A stretch of 5,138 nucleotides of DNA from Asaia bogorensis (GTDB lineage Bacteria > Pseudomonadota > Alphaproteobacteria > Acetobacterales > Acetobacteraceae): contig CAMCHA010000224.1 of assembly GCA_945874515.1 (NCBI GenBank), forward strand, positions 1-5,138, in the 5' to 3' direction. Below the pieces are notes generated by a model that was not told the origin of the DNA, made no database searches, and was given only the letters and a program-made list of their open reading frames with translations. Position numbers and translations under genes: made by a program. This document shows positions 1 to 5,138 of the stretch, in pieces; position 1 is the first letter of the stretch, and every line of letters starts with the position of its first letter.

Positions 1-66
1 GGCGATAGCAAACGCGCCGCCGAACAAGCGGCGGCGGAGGCCTGGTTGAAGGTAGTGGAAACATGA
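1..66 (+). CDS. rnc: Ribonuclease III, C-terminal end (partial)
   Basis: This is the last 21 codons and TGA stop of a gene that begins before the window. Frame 1 reads GDSKRAAEQAAAEAWLKVVE, which matches the final helix of the double-stranded-RNA-binding domain of RNase III, where the G-x-S-K-(R/K)-x-A-E-Q-x-A-A pattern is highly conserved. RNase III is a cytoplasmic Mg-dependent endonuclease that cuts double-stranded RNA, including rRNA precursors. The catalytic domain lies outside the window and cannot be assessed. The TGA (64-66) overlaps the ATG of era (63-65) as ATGA, and rnc-era adjacency is widespread in bacteria, so the identification rests on both motif and context. Another dsRBD protein is unlikely given the era neighbour. 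Confidence 0.93.
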   Translation, partial: GDSKRAAEQAAAEAWLKVVET

Positions 67-956
67 CAACGCGTTGCGGCCTGATTGCCATTCTGGGCGC
101 GCCAAATGCCGGCAAATCCACGCTGGTGAACCGGCTTGCCGGCAGCAAGGTGACGATTGTCTCGCCCAAGCCACAGACAACGCGCTTCAGGGTGCGCGCC
201 GTGGTGATGCGGGGGCAGAGCCAATTGGTGCTGGTGGATACGCCTGGCATTTTCACACCGCGCCGGCGGCTGGATCGCGCCATGGTTGCTGCCGCCTGGG
301 GTGGCGCGCAGGACGCTGATATCTCGCTTCTGATCGTAGACGCACGCGCTGGGCTGACCGATCCCTTGCGCGCCATTATCGAAAGGCTAGGCAAGACACG
401 CCGGCCCATTTGGTTGGTGCTGAACAAGACCGATTTGATCCCGCGCGAGCAATTGCTGCCGCTGACTGCAGAATTGCACAAGCTGCTGCCCTTCGCGGAA
501 ACCTTCATGATCTCCGCCGAAAAGGGCGAAGGGCTGGATAGGTTGTTGGACCAGTTGGCGGAAGCGGTGCCGCCTGGGCCTTATCTTTTCCCGGAAGATG
601 ATTTGACCGATCTGCCGAACCGCATGCTGGCGGCAGAGATTGTGCGTGAACAGATCCTGCGCCAGACGCATCAGGAAGTGCCGCATCATGCTTCGGTTGA
701 AACCGAAACCTGGACGGAAAAGCCTGATGGGTCGGTGCGCATTGACTGCACCATCTACATCGCCCGTGCGACGCAAAAGGCGATCCTGATTGGCGATAAG
801 GGCAGCCGCATTCGTGAAATCGGGCGCCTCGCGCGGCTTGAACTGATCAAGCTTTTGGAACGCCCGGTGCATCTTTTCCTGAATGTGAAGGAAAAGGCCG
901 ATTGGGATGAAACCGCTGCACGCATCCGCGCCATTGGGCTTGAGGATGCCGGCTAA
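63..956 (+). CDS. era: GTPase Era, 16S rRNA-binding ribosome assembly factor
   Basis: Era is an essential GTPase that binds the 3' end of 16S rRNA and helps mature the 30S subunit. At 297 aa it is the normal family length. The N-terminal GTPase domain shows G1 GAPNAGKS (12-19), the G2 region PQTTR (37-41), G3 DTPG (59-62), G4 NKTD (121-124) and G5 SAEKG (151-155). The C-terminal KH domain has its GxxG loop as GDKG (244-247), followed by SRIREIGRLAR and the typical family ending LNVKEKADWDE. The ATG is placed by the ATGA overlap with the rnc stop and by a GAAGG Shine-Dalgarno (48-52) ten bases upstream inside rnc, so translation is probably coupled. All key motifs are intact and nothing is truncated. 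The rnc-era-recO order fits a single transcript started upstream of the window. Confidence 0.98.
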   Translation: MTTRCGLIAILGAPNAGKSTLVNRLAGSKVTIVSPKPQTTRFRVRAVVMRGQSQLVLVDTPGIFTPRRRLDRAMVAAAWGGAQDADISLLIVDARAGLTDPLRAIIERLGKTRRPIWLVLNKTDLIPREQLLPLTAELHKLLPFAETFMISAEKGEGLDRLLDQLAEAVPPGPYLFPEDDLTDLPNRMLAAEIVREQILRQTHQEVPHHASVETETWTEKPDGSVRIDCTIYIARATQKAILIGDKGSRIREIGRLARLELIKLLERPVHLFLNVKEKADWDETAARIRAIGLEDAG

Positions 957-968
957 GCCCCGCCTGAC

Positions 969-1709
969 ATGAGCGTTGAATGGCAGGCCCCGGCGGTGGT
1001 GCTGGATCTGCGCCCGCATGGCGAAGGCGGCGCGGTGGTGACGGTGTTGACCGAAGCCCATGGCCGCCATGCCGGGCTTGTCAAGGGCGGCGGCTCTCGT
1101 GCTCAAGCGGGGCTATGGCTGCCGGGCAATTTGATTGAGGCGCGTTGGGTCGCCAGGCTTTCCGATCAATTGGGGAGCCTCAGCGGTGAATTGGTCCATC
1201 CGGCGGCGGCGCTTGCCATGGATGAACCGCTCGCACTCGCTGTGCTATCTTCCGCCTGCGCCATTGCCACCGATGCGCTGCCGGAACGTGAAGCCTATCC
1301 GCGTGCCTTTGCCGGGCTGGTTTCCCTGATCGGCCATTTGGCCGGCGGCGCTGAGGGCGTGATCGCGGATTATGTGCGGTTTGAGGCGCTGATCCTGACC
1401 GAACTTGGCTATGGGCTTGATCTGGCGACCTGCGCCGTGACCGGGGTGCATGAAGGGCTGACCCATGTCTCCCCGCGGACGGGCCGCGCGGTGAGCGCCG
1501 GGGCGGCCGCGCCCTATTTGGACAAGCTGCTCCCCCTGCCCGCCTTTATGCGCGATTCGAAAAGCCTGGGTGAGGCTGCGTCCTGGGTGGCGGGGGTGAA
1601 GCTGACCGGGCATTTCCTGGAACGCGATGCCTTTGGTGCGCGCCACCGCCCGCTGCCAGAAGCGCGCTTCAGATTGGTTGAGCGAATAGCTGCATTGATC
1701 GCCGATTGA
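969..1709 (+). CDS. recO: DNA repair protein RecO
   Basis: RecO works in the RecFOR pathway. With RecR it displaces SSB, loads RecA onto gapped single-stranded DNA and can anneal strands. The 246 aa length is normal. The N-terminal OB-fold begins MSVEWQAPAVVLDLRPHGEG and continues with LTEAHGRHAGLVKGG (27-41) and LPGNLIEARW (51-60), all typical of alphaproteobacterial RecO. The remainder is the helical domain, with the family motif ELGYGLDLATCAVTG around residues 144-158. The four-cysteine zinc site of Deinococcus-type RecO is not present: only C97 and C155 exist, and only C155 lies in the relevant loop. The start is 12 bases after the era stop. I see no good Shine-Dalgarno next to it, so it may depend on translation of era. 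The last 41 bases overlap a convergent small gene on the other strand. Confidence 0.95.
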   Translation: MSVEWQAPAVVLDLRPHGEGGAVVTVLTEAHGRHAGLVKGGGSRAQAGLWLPGNLIEARWVARLSDQLGSLSGELVHPAAALAMDEPLALAVLSSACAIATDALPEREAYPRAFAGLVSLIGHLAGGAEGVIADYVRFEALILTELGYGLDLATCAVTGVHEGLTHVSPRTGRAVSAGAAAPYLDKLLPLPAFMRDSKSLGEAASWVAGVKLTGHFLERDAFGARHRPLPEARFRLVERIAALIAD

Positions 1710-2040
1710 CCCGGTAATGCATCACGCCGGTTTGCCCGCACATGGCGGCTTCACAGATTTCGTGAAACTCATCGGGCAGGGAGTGTAATCTTTCGGGGTT
1801 CAGCGGCGCGCCGCTTTGCGTTGCCACGTGATTCCAGCCGAGGTTACGTAGCGTTATCTCCGCCCAGTCAGCTGCTGCCGCCGCGCTGCGGGCGAGGGTG
1901 AAGACCAGAAAGCAGCGGAATTCCCCCCGCGGGGCGAGTGTGGCCGGGCCGGCAATGCCCTCAGCCCAGGTGACCCAGACCGAAGGCGCCGGTTCAGGCA
2001 AGACATTCCTGACAGGGGGTAGAAGGACAGCATCGAGCAT
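1669..2040 (-). CDS. Small protein of unknown function, convergent with recO
   Basis: I do not recognise this 123-residue protein. I treat it as a real gene for three reasons: the region 1710-2040 has no plausible plus-strand gene, the minus-strand frame stays open throughout, and its third codon positions are mostly G or C as in the flanking genes. The sequence looks like a small soluble globular protein. It has a proline-rich start (LLPPVRNVLPEPAP), two tryptophans at 22 and 25, a middle strand-like stretch FRCFLVFTLARS (41-52), an alanine run (53-57), then TLRNLGWNH (63-71) and a conserved-looking HSLPDEFHEICEAA. There is no signal peptide or clear membrane span. The ATG at 2040 is preferred. 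A TTG at 2058 would add six residues (MPYPYP), but neither has a convincing Shine-Dalgarno. A few rarer codons (ATA, AGA, TTA, CTA) appear. The 3' end overlaps recO tail-to-tail by 41 bases. Confidence 0.62.
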   Translation of the reverse strand: MLDAVLLPPVRNVLPEPAPSVWVTWAEGIAGPATLAPRGEFRCFLVFTLARSAAAAADWAEITLRNLGWNHVATQSGAPLNPERLHSLPDEFHEICEAAMCGQTGVMHYRVNRRSMQLFAQPI

Positions 2041-2060
2041 GGGGTAAGGATACGGCAAGA

Positions 2061-2126
2061 ATGCTTTACAAAGTCTTGAAGCCTTTGCAGCGCGACTGGC
2101 GCAGGGTTAGACGGAAGCCTGAATAA
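2061..2126 (+). CDS. Candidate 21-codon basic leader peptide upstream of parC
   Basis: A short open frame begins with ATG at 2061, preceded by AAGGA at 2046-2050 with a ten-base spacer, and ends with TAA at 2124-2126. The peptide begins MLYKVLKPLQ, continues RDWRRVRR and ends KPE. It has eight Lys/Arg against two acidic residues, so it is strongly basic. The stop codon sits immediately before GGA of the parC Shine-Dalgarno, an arrangement that would let terminating ribosomes influence parC initiation. I know of no family for it. The ORF is short enough to occur by chance, so it is a candidate only. It could instead be simply the untranslated leader of parC. Confidence 0.28.
   Translation: MLYKVLKPLQRDWRRVRRKPE
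2069..2087. promoter_or_regulatory. 19-base near-palindrome, possible operator
   Basis: The sequence CAAAGTCTT-G-AAGCCTTTG has two nine-base arms that are complementary at eight of nine positions around a central G, with the single mismatch at T2074/C2082. A further CTTT at 2064-2067 adds another half-site-like copy just to the left. Position and symmetry in a divergent spacer resemble a dimeric repressor or activator site. As RNA it would form only a weak hairpin because there is almost no loop. No regulator family can be named. Confidence 0.35.
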
Positions 2127-2141
2127 GGATACGAATCGCCC

Positions 2142-4373
2142 ATGCCCGATGATGTCAAAGCCCTGACGCCCAACGGGGCGGAGCGTGAAACGCGGCTCGC
2201 GGATGCGTTGTCCGAACGCTATCTAGCCTATGCGCTTTCCACCATTACCGCGCGGTCTTTGCCTGATGTGCGCGATGGGTTGAAGCCCGTGCATCGCCGC
2301 CTCCTTTGGGCGATGCGGCAATTGCGGCTGGACCCGGAAGCGGGGTTCAAGAAATGCGCGCGCATCGTCGGCGATGTGATGGGTAAATACCATCCGCATG
2401 GTGATGGCGCGATTTATGAGGCGATGGTGCGGCTCGCGCAGGATTTTGCGGCGCGCTACCCGCTGGTCGAAGGCCAGGGTAATTTCGGCAATATTGATGG
2501 CGATAACGCTGCCGCCATGCGTTACACCGAAGCGCGGCTGACCGAAGTGGCGCAAGCCTTGCTGGAAGGGATTGAGGAAGACGCGGTTGATTTCCGCGCC
2601 ACTTATGATGGTGAGGAACGCGAACCCATCGTGCTGCCGGCGGCCTTTCCGCATCTTTTGGCCAATGGTGCGGCGGGGATTGCGGTGGGCATGGCAACCT
2701 CCATCCCGCCGCATAATGCCGGGGAGCTTTGCGCGGCGGCGCTGGAATTGGTGCGCAACCCGAATGTCGGTACGGATCAGCTGCTGCGGCACATCAAGGG
2801 GCCGGATTTCCCGACTGGCGGCATTCTGGTGGAAAGCCAGGAAGCCATGCGTGAAGCCTATGAAACCGGCCGTGGCGGGTTTCGCGTGCGCGCGAAATGG
2901 GAAGTGGAAAAGAGTAAGGCCGGAAGCTGGGTGATTGTTATCACCGAAATCCCCTATCAGGTGCAAAAGGCGCGGCTGATCGAACAGATCGCGCAGTTGC
3001 TGGAAGAAAAGAAGCTGCCGCTGCTGGCGGATTTGCGCGATGAAAGCACTGAACAGGTGCGGGTGGTACTGGAACCCAAATCGCGCAATGTGGAACCGGC
3101 AGTGCTGATGGAAACGCTATTCCGCGCCACGCCGTTGGAATCGCGCTTTCCGCTGAACATGAATGTGCTGGATGCGAACCGCACGCCGCGCGTCATGAGC
3201 TTGAAGGAAGTGCTGCGCGCCTGGCTGGATCATCGGCATGAGGTGCTGCAGCGGCGCACCAATCACCGGCTGGGTGCCATTGCGCGGCGGCTTGAGATTC
3301 TTGATGGCTATCTGATTGCTTATCTCAACCTGGATGAGGTGATCCGTATCATCAGGGAAGAAGATGAACCAAAGCCCAGGCTAATGGAACGCTTTGGCCT
3401 GAACGATACTCAGGCGGAAGCCATCCTGAATATGCGGCTGCGGGCGCTCAGGCGCCTTGAAGAAATGGAAATCCGCAAGGAGCATAAGAAGCTCAGCGCG
3501 GAACAGAAGAAGCTGCAAGCGCTGATGAAATCCGAAGCGGCGCGCTGGGAAACGATTGCGGAAGAAATTGAAAGCATGCGCGCGCGCTTTGGCGATGGCG
3601 CGCTGGGCACACGGCGTACGGCCACCGGTGCGGTCCTGCCAGAAGTGGTGGTGGATGAAGCGGCCTTTGTGGAGCGTGAGCCGATTACCGTGATCCTGTC
3701 GGAGAAAGGCTGGATCAGGGCGCAAAAGGGCCATGTGTCCTTGGATGGCGAATTGCGCTTCAAGGAAGGCGATAGCCTGTTCATCGCACTGCACGCCGAA
3801 ACCACGGATCGGCTGGTGCTGTTTGCGACCAATGGCAAGGCCTTCACGCTGAAGGCCGATGCCATTCCCCGCGGGCGCGGTGATGGCCAGCCGGTACGCT
3901 TGCTGCTGGATCTGACCAATGAGGATACGGTGGTTGCGATGTTCGTGCACCGCGAAGGGCTGCGCTATCTGGTCGCGGCATCCGATGGTAAAGGCTTCCT
4001 GGTGAAGGGTGAGGATTTGCTCGCGGAAAAGCGCACCGGCAAGCAGGTTCTGAATGTTGACCCACCGGCGGAAGCGGCGATCTGCGCGCCAGCGGAAGGC
4101 GATTCCATTGCGGTGATTGGCGAGAACCGCAAATTGCTGATTTTCCCGATTGATCAGGTGCCCGAGATGACGCGCGGGCGCGGCGTGCAATTGCAAAGCT
4201 ATCGCGACGGCGGGCTTGCGGATGTGAAGGTGTTTACCCGCAAGGAAGGACTTTCCTGGGCGCTTGGCGAAAGAACGCGGGTGGAGACGGATTTGCGCGC
4301 CTGGATTGGCAGTCGCGCCGGCGCGGGCAAGGCGCCGCCGAATGGATTCCCGCGGTCCAATCGGTTTGAATAA
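2142..4373 (+). CDS. parC: DNA topoisomerase IV subunit A
   Basis: ParC is the DNA-cleaving subunit of topoisomerase IV. With ParE it passes one duplex through another using ATP, chiefly to decatenate replicated chromosomes. The 743 aa length fits alphaproteobacterial ParC and is shorter than typical GyrA. The N-terminal breakage-reunion domain runs from [31 protein letters not shown] (about 24 onward), through [12 protein letters not shown] (82-93), to the catalytic pair R127-Y128 in [10 protein letters not shown]. The DNA-bending isoleucine is I180 in [19 protein letters not shown] long coiled-coil region rich in Lys/Glu covers about 431-485. The C-terminal beta-pinwheel starts near 513, contains TRGRGVQLQ (677-685) and lacks the canonical GyrA box, which separates it from GyrA. 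Residue 89, matching E. coli ParC Ser80, is glycine. The ATG at 2142 is preceded by AAGGA (2125-2129). ParE is not in the window. Confidence 0.96.
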   Translation: MPDDVKALTPNGAERETRLADALSERYLAYALSTITARSLPDVRDGLKPVHRRLLWAMRQLRLDPEAGFKKCARIVGDVMGKYHPHGDGAIYEAMVRLAQDFAARYPLVEGQGNFGNIDGDNAAAMRYTEARLTEVAQALLEGIEEDAVDFRATYDGEEREPIVLPAAFPHLLANGAAGIAVGMATSIPPHNAGELCAAALELVRNPNVGTDQLLRHIKGPDFPTGGILVESQEAMREAYETGRGGFRVRAKWEVEKSKAGSWVIVITEIPYQVQKARLIEQIAQLLEEKKLPLLADLRDESTEQVRVVLEPKSRNVEPAVLMETLFRATPLESRFPLNMNVLDANRTPRVMSLKEVLRAWLDHRHEVLQRRTNHRLGAIARRLEILDGYLIAYLNLDEVIRIIREEDEPKPRLMERFGLNDTQAEAILNMRLRALRRLEEMEIRKEHKKLSAEQKKLQALMKSEAARWETIAEEIESMRARFGDGALGTRRTATGAVLPEVVVDEAAFVEREPITVILSEKGWIRAQKGHVSLDGELRFKEGDSLFIALHAETTDRLVLFATNGKAFTLKADAIPRGRGDGQPVRLLLDLTNEDTVVAMFVHREGLRYLVAASDGKGFLVKGEDLLAEKRTGKQVLNVDPPAEAAICAPAEGDSIAVIGENRKLLIFPIDQVPEMTRGRGVQLQSYRDGGLADVKVFTRKEGLSWALGERTRVETDLRAWIGSRAGAGKAPPNGFPRSNRFE

Positions 4374-4381
4374 GGGATAAA

Positions 4382-5047
4382 TCAGCCCGGCAGGGCAAAG
4401 GCGGCAAGCTCCGCCCTTAATTCGGGCATGCCCTGGCCGGTTTCGCTGCTGGTGACTAGCACCATGGGATGGGCGGCGGTATGGCGGCGGGCCAGCGCCT
4501 CAACCTCGGCCAGGCGCTTGTCGAATTGCGCGGGCGGCACATCATCGGCCTTGGTCAGCACGATCTGAAACGCGACCGCAGCCTCATCCAGCAGCTTCAT
4601 CGCGGCAAGGTCAACGGATTTGGTTTCAATCCGCGCATCCATCAGCAGCAATACGCGGCGCAGATTGGGGCGGCCGCGCAGATATTCGAACATCATGCCC
4701 TGCCAATCGGCCTGCAATTCCTTCGATGCCTTGGCATAGCCATAGCCCGGCATATCCACGAGCACGAGCCGCTCGCCGAGATTAAAAAAATTGAGCTGGC
4801 GCGTGCGCCCCGGCGTATTGGAAACGCGTGCGAGCGCGTTGCGCCCCGTCAGCGCATTCAGCAATGATGATTTGCCGACATTGGATCGCCCGCAAAAGGC
4901 AATCTCCGGCAGGCTAGGCGGCGGCACTTGTTCAAGCTTCTGCGCGCCGAAGAAGAAATCGCAAGACCGCGCGAAAAGTAGCCGCCCCGCTTCAAGCAGG
5001 GCGGCGCGCGCTTCTTCCGTAGTAGCCTCGGCCAAGCCACTCATCAT
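4382..5047 (-). CDS. engB: Ribosome biogenesis GTP-binding protein EngB/YihA/YsxC
   Basis: EngB is a small GTPase needed for assembly of the 50S ribosomal subunit. Using the ATG at 5047 the protein is 221 aa, normal for the family. The motifs are G1 GRSNVGKS (53-60), the G2 region SNTPGRTRQLNFF (76-88), G3 DMPGYGYA (98-105), G4 TKAD (165-168) and a G5-like TSSETGQG near the end. The open frame extends to an ATG at 5116, but that extension overlaps the coding end of yidC and has no family resemblance, so I reject it. Two consecutive ATGs (5047 and 5044) follow a weak CCAGG, and either could be the start. It lies 25 bases downstream of yidC and is probably co-transcribed with it. A run of seven T on the coding strand (plus 4784-4790) encodes part of NFFN. 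Its stop faces the parC stop across 8 bases. Confidence 0.96.
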   Translation of the reverse strand: MMSGLAEATTEEARAALLEAGRLLFARSCDFFFGAQKLEQVPPPSLPEIAFCGRSNVGKSSLLNALTGRNALARVSNTPGRTRQLNFFNLGERLVLVDMPGYGYAKASKELQADWQGMMFEYLRGRPNLRRVLLLMDARIETKSVDLAAMKLLDEAAVAFQIVLTKADDVPPAQFDKRLAEVEALARRHTAAHPMVLVTSSETGQGMPELRAELAAFALPG

Positions 5048-5072
5048 GCAAACCTGGCAAGCGGCGTCACGC

Positions 5073-5138
5073 CTACTTGCCGCCGGCCTTGGCCACGCGG
5101 GATGCCGCGCGTTCATGGCGCATGATGTAGTATTGCTG
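5073..5138 (-). CDS. yidC: Membrane protein insertase YidC, C-terminal end (partial)
   Basis: Reading the minus strand from the window edge gives QQYYIMRHERAASRVAK, then AGGK and a TAG stop (5073-5075). QQYxIM(R/K) is the usual sequence just after the last membrane helix of YidC in proteobacteria, followed by a short basic tail. YidC inserts and folds inner-membrane proteins alone or with SecYEG. Only 21 residues are visible, so the call depends on this tail motif and on the well-known yidC-engB neighbourhood of alphaproteobacteria. The basic tail fits a cytoplasmic C-terminus. Confidence 0.85.
   Translation of the reverse strand, partial: QQYYIMRHERAASRVAKAGGK

Larger units (their letters stand above)
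2045..2133 (+). repeat. 10-base direct repeat TAAGGATACG (two copies)
   Basis: Identical TAAGGATACG occurs at 2045-2054 and 2124-2133, a spacing of 79 bases. Each copy contains AAGGA, a good Shine-Dalgarno core. Each is followed by an ATG at a workable distance: ATG 2061 is ten bases after the first AAGGA, and ATG 2142 (parC) is twelve bases after the second. The repeat is seen directly. Its reading as a pair of ribosome binding sites is inference. Confidence 0.6.
2041..2141. other. Divergent spacer between the small unknown gene and parC
   Basis: This roughly 100-base stretch is the only sizeable gap between the confident genes and must carry the 5' signals of the minus-strand gene. It probably carries those of parC as well. 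It contains two copies of TAAGGATACG, a candidate short leader ORF and a near-palindrome, listed separately. I looked for sigma70-type -35/-10 pairs reading toward parC and found none with good matches and spacing, so the parC promoter may lie further upstream inside the minus-strand gene. Confidence 0.6.

Noticed and set aside
387..1106. Long minus-strand open frame (239 codons) opposite era and the start of recO
   Set aside because: It lies wholly antisense to two confidently identified genes. The low-complexity His/Arg/Gln-rich translation is typical of shadow frames in GC-rich DNA.
2009..2037. CTGACA with a possible -10 about 17 bases on, as a parC promoter
   Set aside because: The -10 candidates (ATCGAG or CATCGA) match the consensus poorly and the pair lies inside the minus-strand gene, so I do not call a promoter.
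2223..2966. Minus-strand open frame of 247 codons inside parC
   Set aside because: It is antisense to conserved ParC catalytic sequence and its translation is rich in His, Arg and Gln with no recognisable domain.
3381..4196. Minus-strand open frame of 271 codons inside parC
   Set aside because: It is opposite the ParC coiled coil and pinwheel domains, has a shadow-like composition and no motifs.
4385..4396. GCCC-ggca-GGGC as a terminator for parC or engB
   Set aside because: The stem is only four base pairs, lies within engB coding sequence and has no T-run on either strand.
5048..5116. N-terminal extension of engB to the ATG at 5116
   Set aside because: It overlaps the yidC C-terminal codons, has no family similarity and would push the P-loop unusually far from the N-terminus. 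The ATG pair at 5042-5047 fits family length.
1..5138. CRISPR arrays, transposons, tRNAs, toxin-antitoxin or defence genes
   Set aside because: I saw no regular spaced repeats, terminal inverted repeats, transposase motifs or cloverleaf-like sequence. Almost the whole window is accounted for by housekeeping genes.

Overview
The window looks like ordinary chromosomal housekeeping DNA from a GC-rich alphaproteobacterium. The gene order rnc-era-recO-parC, the ParC C-terminal tail ([11 protein letters not shown]) and the style of RecO and Era suggest Rhodospirillales, possibly Acetobacteraceae. That placement is an inference from recalled family features, not from a search.

Layout: bases 1-66 hold the 3' end of rnc (RNase III). 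It is coupled by an ATGA overlap to era (63-956), and recO follows 12 bases later (969-1709). All three read on the plus strand and look like one operon for double-stranded RNA processing, 16S rRNA/30S maturation and RecFOR repair. A small unrecognised gene on the minus strand (1669-2040) converges on recO and overlaps its last 41 bases. It is separated by about 100 bases from the divergently read parC (2142-4373), which encodes the topoisomerase IV A subunit. Eight bases after the parC stop, engB/yihA (4382-5047, minus) ends head-on against it. Upstream of engB, also on the minus strand, is the last 21 codons of yidC (5073-5138).

The functional themes are ribosome assembly (Era and EngB are both assembly GTPases), RNA processing, recombination repair, chromosome decatenation and membrane protein insertion. 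Nothing indicates a mobile element, prophage, CRISPR array, toxin-antitoxin pair or defence system.

The least ordinary part is the divergent spacer 2041-2141. It carries a 10-base direct repeat (TAAGGATACG), each copy containing a Shine-Dalgarno-like AAGGA. It also has a candidate 21-codon basic leader ORF (2061-2126) whose stop codon abuts the parC ribosome binding site, and a 19-base near-palindrome (2069-2087). These are the only candidates for undescribed biology I can support, and all are modest. I did not find a striking new system.
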